Source: Longispora sp040681875 (GTDB lineage: Bacteria; Actinomycetota; Actinomycetes; Mycobacteriales; Micromonosporaceae). From it: a DNA stretch of 64,000 nt. This document shows positions 1 through 10,624 of this stretch, piece after piece. Position numbers and translations under genes: made by a program. The stretch is from positions 248,001-312,000 of the forward strand of contig NZ_JBFAZP010000006.1 of assembly GCF_040681875.1 (NCBI RefSeq), in the 5' to 3' direction. The notes under the pieces were generated by a model. It was not told where the DNA came from and did not search any database. It saw nothing but the letters and a program-made list of their open reading frames with translations. Position 1 is the stretch's first letter, and each line of letters starts with the position of its first letter.

Positions 1-53
1 GGACCAGGACGTGGCTGGTGTTCGACGAGGCGACGGGGGCGGGGCCGCACTAG
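1..53 (+). CDS. C-terminal end of an unidentified protein (partial)
   Basis: Only the last 16 codons and a TAG stop lie inside the window. The frame starting at base 3 reads TRTWLVFDEATGAGPH, and every codon ends in G or C, as in genuine genes here. Too little remains to name a family. It converges on the acetyltransferase that follows. The roughly 110 bp between them is GC-rich with no clear hairpin. Confidence 0.5.
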   Translation, partial: TRTWLVFDEATGAGPH

Positions 54-164
54 GCCGGCGCGCGGGGCCCGGGCGGGTGAGGGCGGGAGGTGGGGCCGGG
101 TGGTGGGCTCAGCTGGTGAGGGTCGGGCCGACCGGGGCTCAGAGGCGCCCGGTCGGCCGGGGCG

Positions 165-1073
165 TCAGGCGTGTTCGTAGCGGGCGCGCTGGCCCGTTTC
201 GGTGTAGCCCAGGGACTCGTAGAGGGCCGTGGCGGACGGGTTGTTCGTGGCGACCATCAGGAGGACGGAGGTCGCGCCCTCGTCGCGCATCCGGCGGGCC
301 GACTCCGTGAGCAGCGCCCGGCCCAGACCCCGGCGGCGCCACTCGGGACGCACCCCCGCCTGGCCGATCGCGTGGTCGGGGCTCGCGACACAGAACCCCG
401 CCGGGGTGCCGTCGGCGTCGCGGGCCAGCAGCGCCCAGTCCGCGCGGAAGTCGTCCTCGTCCCCGCTGATCCAGTCGATCCACTCCTCCGCCGACCAGCC
501 GGGAAAGCCGGGCCGGTCCCGGAAGGAGCCGTCGTACGCGGCGAAGAAGTCGGCCTCGTTGCCCGGCCGCCACTCCTCCACGGTCACGCCCGGCGGGAAC
601 GGCACGACGGTCAGGTCCGCGAGCGGGCAGGTCATGACGAGCTCGCCGAAGGTGCGTTCGAGGCCGTAGCGGGTGAGGAGGCGGTCGACGGCCGGGGTCC
701 AGGACTCCGACTCGACCCGGGGGCGGGCCGCGCGGGCCAGGCCCCATTCGAGGAGGTGCCGGCCCAGGCCACGGCCCCGGTGCGCGGGGGCGACCTGGCC
801 GACGAGCCCGGTCAGGCCGACGCCCGGCTGACCGGGGGTTCCCGCGGCCGGGCCGACGGGGCGGACCGCCGCCGCCGCGACCAGCTCGTCGCCCTCGAAG
901 CCGCCGACCGTCCCGGCACCGGAGTCCGGCGACGCCCCGCCGAGCGGGTACCGGCTGCGGACGAAGCCCTCGTCGGCCGACTGCGGGAGCCCGCCGTCGA
1001 CGGCGAGCACCGACCGGGTCAGGGCCGCGAGGGCGGGCAGGTCGGTCGCGGAGAGTGGGCGCCACTGGGTCAT
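165..1073 (-). CDS. Tandem GNAT N-acetyltransferase
   Basis: The 302-residue protein holds two GNAT folds in tandem, each about 150 residues. Both carry an acetyl-CoA pyrophosphate-loop signature: HRGRGLGRHLLE near residue 100 and RRRGLGRALL near residue 240. The C-terminal domain ends with the usual NPSATALYESLGY strand-helix. The double-domain layout resembles MshD (mycothiol synthase) and other actinobacterial double acetyltransferases. The substrate cannot be read from sequence, and MshD identity is not claimed. The start is ATG 1073, six bases after a TAGATT -10 box (1080-1085), so the mRNA is probably leaderless. Confidence 0.85.
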   Translation of the reverse strand: MTQWRPLSATDLPALAALTRSVLAVDGGLPQSADEGFVRSRYPLGGASPDSGAGTVGGFEGDELVAAAAVRPVGPAAGTPGQPGVGLTGLVGQVAPAHRGRGLGRHLLEWGLARAARPRVESESWTPAVDRLLTRYGLERTFGELVMTCPLADLTVVPFPPGVTVEEWRPGNEADFFAAYDGSFRDRPGFPGWSAEEWIDWISGDEDDFRADWALLARDADGTPAGFCVASPDHAIGQAGVRPEWRRRGLGRALLTESARRMRDEGATSVLLMVATNNPSATALYESLGYTETGQRARYEHA

Positions 1074-1320
1074 GCACGCAATCTAGGCCCAAGCCGGGTG
1101 GTCGGCAGCCGGTTTTCCCGGGAACACCCCGGTGCGCGGACGCCGGTACCGGTCAGCTGCGGAAAGTGGACGGAAGACGCCGGTTGGCGGGTATCGGATG
1201 ACCTGGATCACCGGCGGGGCGCAAAGGATGCCCAATCGTGATCAAGGTAATGGGAACGTGATCGTCCGGCGTGGAGGGACGTGACCAGCGCGACCCTACG
1301 CTGCGGTCGGAGGTGTCCCC

Positions 1321-2049
1321 ATGCTCCGCATTCACTTCACCCTGGCCGATGTGGCCAACACCAGCGTCGCGACCGAACCCGACGCCGACCTCGAGCTGCG
1401 GTACGGGCTGCGGGTGCTCTTCGACGGCGGCCCCTCCCCGTTCGGGGACTGGCGGCGCGGCCTGCGCGGTCGGCTGCCCCGGGCGCTGACGGACCGCGAG
1501 GACACGACGGCCGCCGAACGGTTCCGGGAACTGGCCGTCACCCCGCACTGGGAGCAGATCCGGTCCCGGGTGGCCGCCGACCGGGCCGGGCGGACCCGGG
1601 CACTGTTGGACGGCGGGACGGGGCTGCTGCTGCGTACCCTGCACCCGGCCGTGCGGTGGGACGCGCCCGTGCTGGAGGTTCCGGGGCCCGACCGGGAGGT
1701 GCGCCTCGACGGCGGCGGGCTCCTGTTGCAGCCCTCCGTGTTCTGTTGGCGCCGGCCGGAACTGCACGAAGACCGGATCCTGGTGTACCCGGCGGCGGCC
1801 GAACCCGTCCCCGAGCCCCGCGACCTGGGTGCCCTGATCGGGCGGGCCCGGGCGGCGATGCTGAGCGTGTTGTCGGCGGGCGGGGCCAGTACCAGTGAAC
1901 TAGCACTGCGCACCGGGGTGTCCGCCGCCACGGCCAGCCAGCACGCGACGATCCTGCGCTCCGCCGGGGCGATCAGCACCCGCCGGGCGGGCCAGTCCGT
2001 GCTGCACTCGCTGACCCCGCTCGGCGAACGGATGCTGGAGACGCGGTGA
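1321..2049 (+). CDS. ArsR-type winged-helix transcriptional regulator
   Basis: The C-terminal 70 residues (about 170-242) form a winged helix: SVLSAGGASTSELA, then the recognition helix SAATASQHATILRSAG and the wing TRRAGQSVLHSLT. This is the ArsR-like arrangement. The N-terminal 160 residues match the long, poorly characterised domain that precedes the HTH in many actinobacterial regulators of this kind (DUF5937-like, from memory). The start is ATG 1321 with GGAGG about seven bases upstream. No metal-binding Cys motif is evident, so the ligand is unknown. It converges on the solute-binding lipoprotein across a strong hairpin. Confidence 0.8.
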   Translation: MLRIHFTLADVANTSVATEPDADLELRYGLRVLFDGGPSPFGDWRRGLRGRLPRALTDREDTTAAERFRELAVTPHWEQIRSRVAADRAGRTRALLDGGTGLLLRTLHPAVRWDAPVLEVPGPDREVRLDGGGLLLQPSVFCWRRPELHEDRILVYPAAAEPVPEPRDLGALIGRARAAMLSVLSAGGASTSELALRTGVSAATASQHATILRSAGAISTRRAGQSVLHSLTPLGERMLETR

Positions 2050-2078
2050 CCGCCGCCCCCGGGCCGGGGCGGCGGTCA
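2047..2078. terminator. Bidirectional hairpin terminator
   Basis: A 13-bp perfect stem (2047-2059 with 2066-2078, arms starting TGACCGCCGC) and a 6-base loop sits between two convergent genes. It overlaps the regulator's stop codon. There is no T-tract, as is common for actinobacterial terminators. Confidence 0.7.
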
Positions 2079-2088
2079 GCGGGCAGGA

Positions 2089-3828
2089 CTACTTGACGTA
2101 GATGCCGGTCAGGTTGACCTGCGCGTACAGCGGGCTCATGAACGCGCCGCCCACCTTCGTGCCGTTGAGCTGGTACGCCCGGAGGTAGTGCGTCGGGATG
2201 ACCGGCGCGTACTCCCGCATGATCTTCTCGTCGAGGTCGCCGTAGAGCGGGGCGGCCTTCGCGCGGTCGCCCATCAGGGCCAGCTTCGCGAACTCCTCGT
2301 TGAGCGACGGGACGTTCAGGTAGGACAGGTTCTGGTTGCCCGTGGGCCGGATGCCGGAGCCGTCGAAGAGCACCTGCAGCGTGCTGGCCCCGTCGGGGAA
2401 GTCCGCCGCCCAGCCGTTGGCGATCAGGTCACAGGTGGTCGCGGACGCGCCGACCACGTTGGAGTACTCCTTGGTCTCCACCGGCACCAGCGCCACGTCG
2501 AACACGCCGTCGCGCTGGAGCGCCGCCTGCACCACGGCCGCGTTCTTCTGGCCGTTGGCGGTGTTCGGGAAGCAGTAGCCCAGCTTCGGGACCTTCTTGC
2601 CCTCGACCAGCTTCTTCGCCTTGGACATGTCGCCGCTCGGGCCCGCCTGGAACACGTCGTAGTTCTTGAAGCCCGGCACGGTCTGCGCCAGGATCGTGGT
2701 CGCCGGCCGGGCCACCTTCTGACCGCCGAGGGCCTTGACGAACGAGTCCCGGTCGAAGGCGTAGTTCAGCGCCTTGCGGACGTCCAGGTCGGTGACCCGG
2801 GTCGTGTTGATGTAGACGAAGTTGGTGAACGGCGTCGCCGCCTCCATCGTCCGGCTCTTCAGCGCCGGGTCGCCGGACACCGTGGAGATGTCCTGCTGCG
2901 CGACCGAGGCCGACATCACGGCCGTCTGGTCGTCGCCCTCGCTGGCCTTGAGCCGGTTGGTCTGGCTGGTGCGGTTGACGGACCAGTCGAACTTGATGGT
3001 GTCCACGTACTGGTGCCGGACCGGGTCGCTCTTCGCGTCCCAGTGCGGGTTGCGCTCCAGGATCATGAACTGGTCCTTCTTCTGCACCTGACGCTTGTAG
3101 GGGCCGGAGGCCACCCACTCGTCCTCGTACTTGTCCTTGCTGTCCTTCGCCTTGGGCACCGGGACCACGGTCGGGTACGCCGCCAGGTACGGGAACTCCG
3201 CGTGCGGCTGCGGGAACGTGAACACGATCGTCTTGTCGTCCGGCGTCTTGATCCCCGGCACGTTCAGGTCACCGGTGTAGGGCCCCTTGTACGCCCGCTT
3301 CGGGTCCAGCGCGTTCTGGATGTACTGCATCCCCTGGTCGCCGTACGTGCTGAACGACCGGGCCACGCCGTAGGAGATGTCCTTCGAGGTGATCGGCGAG
3401 CCGTCCTCGAACTTGATCCCGTCGCGGAGCGTGTACGTCCACGTCTTGTCGCCGTCGGAGGACACGCCCGTGTTCGTGGCCAGGTCGCCGACCAGCTTCA
3501 GCGGACCGCCGTTGGGGTCCTCCACGAACGTGGTGAGCATGCGGAACATGACCTGGGTACCCACGTTGAGCGAGTCCGAGTAGTACATCTGCTGGGGGTC
3601 GAAGTGCTGGAACTCGCCGTCCTGCAGCCAGTTGATCTGGCCGCCCTTCTTCGCGCCCGGAACCTCCGGCGCGGGGGTCGGCGTCTTCCCCTCGCGGTCG
3701 ATGATGATGTCCTGCTTGACTGCGTTCTTGTCGCCGTCCGTGCCCGTGTTTCCTGTGCTCTCGCACCCGGTGAGGGCAAGGCCGACGGCCAGTGCGCCCA
3801 CGACGAGCTGTACTGCGCTCCGCCGCAT
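2089..3828 (-). CDS. ABC transporter substrate-binding lipoprotein (family 5, peptide/nickel type)
   Basis: The 579-residue protein begins with a lipoprotein signal peptide ending LALTGCES, so it is exported and anchored by a lipidated Cys. The mature part has the SBP_bac_5 (DppA/OppA-like) architecture, including the TWTYTLRDGIKFEDGSPITSKD region and VRKALNYAFDRD. It should bind oligopeptides or similar ligands for an ABC importer. No permease or ATPase gene lies beside it, so it is an orphan binding protein. AGGAGG precedes ATG 3828 by five bases, which favours this start over the GTG one codon upstream. Confidence 0.9.
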   Translation of the reverse strand: MRRSAVQLVVGALAVGLALTGCESTGNTGTDGDKNAVKQDIIIDREGKTPTPAPEVPGAKKGGQINWLQDGEFQHFDPQQMYYSDSLNVGTQVMFRMLTTFVEDPNGGPLKLVGDLATNTGVSSDGDKTWTYTLRDGIKFEDGSPITSKDISYGVARSFSTYGDQGMQYIQNALDPKRAYKGPYTGDLNVPGIKTPDDKTIVFTFPQPHAEFPYLAAYPTVVPVPKAKDSKDKYEDEWVASGPYKRQVQKKDQFMILERNPHWDAKSDPVRHQYVDTIKFDWSVNRTSQTNRLKASEGDDQTAVMSASVAQQDISTVSGDPALKSRTMEAATPFTNFVYINTTRVTDLDVRKALNYAFDRDSFVKALGGQKVARPATTILAQTVPGFKNYDVFQAGPSGDMSKAKKLVEGKKVPKLGYCFPNTANGQKNAAVVQAALQRDGVFDVALVPVETKEYSNVVGASATTCDLIANGWAADFPDGASTLQVLFDGSGIRPTGNQNLSYLNVPSLNEEFAKLALMGDRAKAAPLYGDLDEKIMREYAPVIPTHYLRAYQLNGTKVGGAFMSPLYAQVNLTGIYVK

Positions 3829-3983
3829 CACGGCCTCCTGTGTCGAGTCGGTTCTCCTGGTCCGACCGTAGGAAGCGGGGCGCGCGGGAGGGTAGGCCTT
3901 TCGTTCCCAGCCTTACTGTCACGGCCGGGTCTCGCGGAGGTCGCGGCCCGGGCACCCCGCGCGGATGCCCGGCGACCGGCGGC

Positions 3984-4307
3984 TCAGCGGGCGATCTGCA
4001 CGACCACCTCGGTGTCCGTCACGTTCTGCACGGTGACCTTCATCCCGGCCACGTCGGTCTCCTGGGACACCGGGGCGGTGACCTCCTGGCCGGCGACGGA
4101 CAGCTTCACCTGGCCGTTGTCCACGCCGACGAACTTCACCTCGACGCCGAGGATGCTGGTCGACGCCGCGACACCCCGGTCGAAGGTGACGGTGCACGAG
4201 TCGAGGCTGCAACTGGTCTTCGCCCCGTCGGAGCTGCAGGCGGCCAGGGCGGGGACGGCCAGGAACAGGGCCAGCAGGGCGGCGGCGATGTTTCCACGTG
4301 TCTTCAC
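3984..4307 (-). CDS. Small putative lipoprotein
   Basis: The 107-residue protein has a signal peptide with a lipobox (VPALAACSS), then a beta-rich domain with one further Cys pair (SCSLDSC). The function is unknown. The GTG start at 4307 follows a TACTCT -10 box by seven bases, so it is probably leaderless. Its promoter lies back to back with that of the divergent K+ channel gene, with only 38 bp between the two start codons. Confidence 0.75.
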   Translation of the reverse strand: MKTRGNIAAALLALFLAVPALAACSSDGAKTSCSLDSCTVTFDRGVAASTSILGVEVKFVGVDNGQVKLSVAGQEVTAPVSQETDVAGMKVTVQNVTDTEVVVQIAR

Positions 4308-4332
4308 GGGACCAAGAGTAGGCGACGCCCGG

Positions 4333-4338
4333 TAGGCT
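4333..4338 (+). promoter_or_regulatory. -10 box (TAGGCT) of a leaderless promoter
   Basis: TAGGCT matches the actinobacterial TANNNT -10 consensus and ends seven bases before the GTG start of the channel gene, so transcription and translation should begin at the same base. Confidence 0.55.
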
Positions 4339-4345
4339 ACTCAGC

Positions 4346-5347
4346 GTGACGGGCAGACGTGAGCCAGCGAATGTGCGGTTGCCGCTGCCCGAGGTCGGTC
4401 CGCTGCGCCGGATGGGCCGCCGGGTACTGATCGCGTTGGTCCTGCTCGCGGTGATGTTCGTGGCCGTGGCGGTGGACCTCGACGGGTACAAGGACAACAA
4501 CCACGAGAGCCTGGACCTGCTCGGCGCGCTCTACTACGCGACCGTCAGCCTGTCCACGACCGGCTACGGCGACATCGTCCCCGTCAGCGACACCGCCCGG
4601 ATCGTCAACATCCTGGTCGTCACCCCGCTGCGGGTGGCCTTCCTCGTCGTCCTGATCGGGACCACCTTCGAGGTACTGACCGAACGCACCCGCCAGGAGT
4701 GGCGGCTCACCCGGTGGAGGTCCACGTTGCGCGCACACACCGTCGTCGTCGGCTACGGCACGAAGGGGCGCAGCGCCATCGACACGCTGGTCCGCAACGG
4801 GGTGCCGGTGGGGCAGATCGTGGTCGTGGACCGCAACTCGGAACTGGTCAAGGAGGCCACCGCCGACGGGTACGCGGGCGTGCTCGGCGACGCGACCCGC
4901 AGCAGCGTGCTCCGGCACGCGTCCGCCGGGGCGGCCAGCCACATCATCGTCGCCGCAGACCGCGACGACACCGCGGTCCTCGTCACCCTGACCGCCCGCC
5001 AGCTCAACAAGGACGCCGTGATCGCGGTCAGCGTCCGCGAGGCCGAGAACGCGCCGCTGGTCCGGCAGAGCGGCGCGACCTCGGTGATCACCTCCTCGGA
5101 GGCGGCCGGCCGGCTGCTCGGGGTGGCCACCACGAACCCGGAGATCTCCGACACGATGTCGGAGCTGCTGGTACCCGGCGAGGGGCTCGACATCGTGGAG
5201 CGGGCGCCGACGTCCGAGGAGGTCGGGAAGCCGCCGGCCGAGTGCGACGCGCTGATCGTGGCGATCCTGCGGGCCGGGCGCAAGTACCACTACGACCAGG
5301 TGGCGACCATCGAGGCCGGGGACCTGCTCGTGGTCATCACGACGTAG
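4346..5347 (+). CDS. Potassium channel with RCK/TrkA-N domain
   Basis: The 333-residue membrane protein has a first transmembrane helix at about 24-45 and a pore loop with the K+ selectivity filter TTGYGD near residue 72. A second helix covers about 85-105. A cytosolic RCK domain begins with the Rossmann motif VVVGYGTKGR near residue 133, followed by a TrkA-C-like C-terminus. This is the two-helix MthK/Kch-like plan, gated by nucleotide or ion binding to RCK. The GTG start is leaderless. Confidence 0.93.
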   Translation: MTGRREPANVRLPLPEVGPLRRMGRRVLIALVLLAVMFVAVAVDLDGYKDNNHESLDLLGALYYATVSLSTTGYGDIVPVSDTARIVNILVVTPLRVAFLVVLIGTTFEVLTERTRQEWRLTRWRSTLRAHTVVVGYGTKGRSAIDTLVRNGVPVGQIVVVDRNSELVKEATADGYAGVLGDATRSSVLRHASAGAASHIIVAADRDDTAVLVTLTARQLNKDAVIAVSVREAENAPLVRQSGATSVITSSEAAGRLLGVATTNPEISDTMSELLVPGEGLDIVERAPTSEEVGKPPAECDALIVAILRAGRKYHYDQVATIEAGDLLVVITT

Positions 5348-5477
5348 GAGCGGCCGGGACCGGGCGGCCGGGTCCGGGCACGGCCGGGGCCGGGCGGTCA
5401 GCTCCGGGCCGTCGGGGCCACGGGTCACCGTGGACGAACGGGTGCCGGCCGGACGGTCCGGCCGATAGCCTCTGCGC

Positions 5478-8400
5478 ATGGAGTTTCGGGTCCTCGGCAC
5501 CGTCGGGGCGGAGCACGACGGCCGGCCGGTCGACCTGGGGAAGCGTCTCGAACGCGGCCTCCTCGGCCTGCTGCTCGTCCACCTGGGCACCGTGCTGTCG
5601 ACGGAACGGCTGGTCGACCTCCTGTGGGACGCCGACGGCCCCGCCCAGCCCCGCAGTTCGCTCCAGGTCCAGGTGTCGCGGCTCCGCGCCCGGCTGGCCG
5701 CCGTCGGCGCGGACCGGCACGGCTTCCACCTGGTGACCCGGCCCGGCGGCTACCTGCTGGAGGGCGACGCGGACCTCGTCGACCTGCACCGCTTCCGCGC
5801 CCGGTACGAGCGGGCCCGGGCCGCCGGCGCCCCCGCCGACCGGTCGGCGCTCCTGCGCCCCGCCCTGGCCCTGTGGCGGGGACCGCTGCTGGGCCCCGAG
5901 GCCACGGACCGGGTGCGCGAACTCGTCCGGCCCCCGTTCGACGAGCTGTTCCTGGGGGCGGCGGACCTGCTGGTCACCGCGGAACTCGACCAGGGCCGGC
6001 ACCAGGAGATCCTGGCCGAGCTCGCGGACCTCATCGGGCGCCATCCGCTGCACGAGCGGTTCGCCGAGGCGCAGATCCTCGCGCTGTACCGGTCGGGGCG
6101 CCGGGCCGAGGCGCTCGACGCGTACACCCGGATCAGGGATCTTCTCGACGCGGAACTGGGGCTGGAGCCCTCCCCCGCGCTGCGCCAGACACACGTGGCG
6201 GTCCTCCGCGACGACCCGGCCCTCGACGCCCCCGGGCCGGCCGAACCGCCCGCGCAGCCCGCGCCGTCAACCCTGCCCCCGGACGTGCCCGACTTCACCG
6301 GCCGGGTCGCCGAACTCGCGCAGCTCGACGCGCTGCTGCCCTCCGGCGACGGGCACAGCGGGGTGGTGCTGATCAGCGCCATCGACGGGACCGGGGGCGT
6401 GGGCAAGACCGCCCTCGCCGTGCACTGGGCCCGCCTGGTCCGCCGGCACTTCCCGGACGGCCAGCTCTACGTCAACCTGCACGGCTACTCGTCGAGCCCG
6501 GCCGTCGGACCGCTCGGCGCGCTGACCGGCCTCCTGCTGGCCGTCGGGGTGGCCGCCGACGAGATCCCGGCGGACCTGGAACAGGCGCAGGGCATGTACC
6601 GGACGCTGTTCGCGCACCGCCGGATCCTGCTGCTGCTGGACAACGCCGACAGCCCGGAGCACGTCCGCCCGCTGCTGCCGGCGAGCTCCGGGAGCCTGGT
6701 GCTCGTGACCAGCCGGGCCAAGCTGTCCGGCCTCGTGGCCCGCGACGGCGCCCGGCGGCTGCACCTCGACGTGCTCACGGCCGAGGAGTCCGCGGCCCTC
6801 CTCACCCGGGTGATCGGCGCCGACCGGTGCGCGGCCGAACCGGGGGCCGTCGCCGAACTCGCCGACCTGTGCGGGCACCTGCCGCTCGCGCTGCGGATCT
6901 CGGCGGCCCTGCTCACCGAGCAGCCCCGGCGCACCCTCCGCGAGCACGTCGCCGAGCTGCGCGCCAGCGAGGGACTGTCGGGGCTGGAGGTCGCGGGCGA
7001 CCCGGAGTCCTCGGTGCGGGCCGTGTTCGACCAGTCGTACCGCACCCTCGGCGCCCCGGCCGCCCGGGTGTTCCGGCTGTGCGGCCTCGCCCCGGGGCCG
7101 GACAGCACGGCGGACGCCGTCGGGGTGCTGACCGGGACGGGAGCGGCCGAGGCCGCCGGGATCCTCGGCCGGCTGGTCGCCGCGCACCTGGTGGAGGAGC
7201 CGACGCCGGGCCGGTACGGGCTGCACGACCTGACCCGCAACTACACGGGCGAACGCGCGGCGTTGGAGGACGACGAGGCGGCCCGGGCGGATGCGGTGCG
7301 GCGGTTGGCCTCCTGGTACCTGGCGCGCGCCGACGTCGCCGCGACGCTGCTGTATCCGCAGTACAACCGGCTGCCGGTGCCCGCCGGGGAGGCCGCGCCG
7401 TTCGCGGACCGGGCCGGGGCGCTCGCCTGGCTGGACGCCGAGAGACCCAACCTCAACGCCACCATCGAGTACTGCGCGCGCCGGACCCCCGAGACGGCCT
7501 GGCTGCTCGCCGACACCCTGCGCGGCTACTACGACCTGCGGCACAACGCGGTCGACTGGCTCCGGGTGACCGACACGGCCATGGCCGCCGCGACCGGCGC
7601 GGGCGACGAGCGCGCCCAGGCGGCCCTGCACGCCAGCCTGGCCCTGCTGCACCGCAACGGCGGCCGGCTCGACCGGGCCGTCGAGCACGACACCCTGGCC
7701 CTGGGCCTGAGCGAGCGGTCCGGCTGGGACGAGGGCGCCGCCGCCGCGCTCAGCAACCTCGGGGTGCTGCGCACCGGGGCCGGCGCGCTCGACGAGGCCG
7801 CCGGGCTGTTCGCGCGGGCCGCCGTCCTCAACCGGGGGCTGGGCCGGACCCGGCAGGTCGCGGTGAACCTGAACAACCTGGGCGTCGTGCACCTGCGGGC
7901 GGGGCGGCTGGACCGGGCGGTCGAGTACCTCGGGCAGGCCCGGGACCTGTACCGGGAGGACGGGGCGGGCAGCACCGTGGCGGCCACCACGAACAGCCTG
8001 GGCGACGTGTACCTGATCCAGGGCGACGTCGACCGCGCGCTCGAACAGTTCGGCGCGGCCCTGGAGCTGTACCGGCAGGCCGGCGACCACCAGGGCGAGG
8101 CGCGCGCCACCAACCGGCTCGCCAGCGCGCACCGGGACGCCGGCCGCGCCGACCTGGCGGAACGGTTCGGCCGGGCGGCGCTGGAACTCAGCGGGGCGGG
8201 GCCGTACCCGGCCCTGGAGGCGGAGGCGCTCGGCGTGCTCGGCGACGCGGCGGTGCTCCGGAGGGACGGGGCCGGGGCGGCCGACCTGCACGGCCGGGCG
8301 CTGCGGGCGGCCCGCGACGCCGGTCACCGGTACGCGGAGGCGGACGCGCTGGTCGGGCTGGCGTACGCGCGACACCTGCTGGGCGAGGCGGACCAGGCGG

Positions 8401-8600
8401 TCGCGGTCGCCCGCGAGGCGGTGGCCACGGCCCGCGAGATCGGCAGCCAGATGGTGGAGGGGCACGCGGAGCTGGCGCTGGCCACGGTGCTGGGCGGGCG
8501 GGACCGCGCCGGGCACGCGGAGCGCGCGCTGGAGCTGTACCGCGCGTCCGGGCACACCCCGGGCCAGGCCCGCGCGCGGACGTTCCTCGACTCCGCGTGA
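5478..8600 (+). CDS. AfsR/SARP-family transcriptional regulator (wHTH-BTAD-NB-ARC-TPR)
   Basis: The 1,040-residue protein has an OmpR-type winged helix (about 1-95) and a bacterial transcriptional activation domain (about 100-245). An NB-ARC ATPase follows, with P-loop GTGGVGKTAL near residue 303 and sensor LLLLDNA near 390. The C-terminal half is TPR repeats (about 700-1,030; recurring ALSNLGVL and LNNLGVVH). SARPs of this size integrate signals and activate secondary-metabolite or developmental genes. No biosynthetic cluster flanks it, so the target is probably elsewhere. TAGCCT (5466-5471) lies six bases before ATG 5478, suggesting a leaderless mRNA. Confidence 0.93.
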   Translation: MEFRVLGTVGAEHDGRPVDLGKRLERGLLGLLLVHLGTVLSTERLVDLLWDADGPAQPRSSLQVQVSRLRARLAAVGADRHGFHLVTRPGGYLLEGDADLVDLHRFRARYERARAAGAPADRSALLRPALALWRGPLLGPEATDRVRELVRPPFDELFLGAADLLVTAELDQGRHQEILAELADLIGRHPLHERFAEAQILALYRSGRRAEALDAYTRIRDLLDAELGLEPSPALRQTHVAVLRDDPALDAPGPAEPPAQPAPSTLPPDVPDFTGRVAELAQLDALLPSGDGHSGVVLISAIDGTGGVGKTALAVHWARLVRRHFPDGQLYVNLHGYSSSPAVGPLGALTGLLLAVGVAADEIPADLEQAQGMYRTLFAHRRILLLLDNADSPEHVRPLLPASSGSLVLVTSRAKLSGLVARDGARRLHLDVLTAEESAALLTRVIGADRCAAEPGAVAELADLCGHLPLALRISAALLTEQPRRTLREHVAELRASEGLSGLEVAGDPESSVRAVFDQSYRTLGAPAARVFRLCGLAPGPDSTADAVGVLTGTGAAEAAGILGRLVAAHLVEEPTPGRYGLHDLTRNYTGERAALEDDEAARADAVRRLASWYLARADVAATLLYPQYNRLPVPAGEAAPFADRAGALAWLDAERPNLNATIEYCARRTPETAWLLADTLRGYYDLRHNAVDWLRVTDTAMAAATGAGDERAQAALHASLALLHRNGGRLDRAVEHDTLALGLSERSGWDEGAAAALSNLGVLRTGAGALDEAAGLFARAAVLNRGLGRTRQVAVNLNNLGVVHLRAGRLDRAVEYLGQARDLYREDGAGSTVAATTNSLGDVYLIQGDVDRALEQFGAALELYRQAGDHQGEARATNRLASAHRDAGRADLAERFGRAALELSGAGPYPALEAEALGVLGDAAVLRRDGAGAADLHGRALRAARDAGHRYAEADALVGLAYARHLLGEADQAVAVAREAVATAREIGSQMVEGHAELALATVLGGRDRAGHAERALELYRASGHTPGQARARTFLDSA

Positions 8601-8711
8601 CACCCGGTCGGCGGCGCCCGGGGCCACCCGCCGGCCGCGCGCTCGGCGACCCGGCGGCGAACCTGGACGGCCCGGCGGCGGCGCGTGCGCCGGTAGGGCA
8701 CGATGGGGCAC

Positions 8712-10430
<1,719 letters not shown>

Positions 10431-10588
10431 ACCGGCGAGGGCCCGGGCCGTCGACCCGCACGGGGCCGGGCCGGGCCGGTGGGGCGTGGGGGCGCGCGGG
10501 ATCAGTACCCGTCGAATGGTGTTTCCGTCAAACGCGCACCGGCGTGCCTGCCCGTGATGATCAGTGCCGATGGGGCACGATGGCACAC

Positions 10589-10624
10589 ATGAGCGAACCG
10601 GCGGCCCGGACGGAGTGCGCGTGA
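10589..10624 (+). CDS. 11-codon leader peptide upstream of sbcD
   Basis: ATG 10589 opens a reading frame, MSEPAARTECA, whose TGA overlaps the GTG start of sbcD (GTGA, 10621-10624). A CACGAT box lies upstream, matching the context of the herA start. This suggests a leaderless mini-ORF translationally coupled to sbcD. It is unproven and could simply be the 5' end of a leadered mRNA. Confidence 0.45.
   Translation: MSEPAARTECA

Noticed and set aside
5478..8600. SARP regulator as a sign of a local secondary-metabolite cluster
   Set aside because: No polyketide, peptide-synthetase, terpene or RiPP tailoring genes lie nearby, and the flanks are a K+ channel and DNA-repair genes.
10564..10620. Upstream in-frame ATG start for sbcD
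   Set aside because: It would add a Gly/Arg-rich extension before the first strand of the nuclease. The family starts at KILHTSDW, and GTG 10621 is coupled to the mini-ORF stop.
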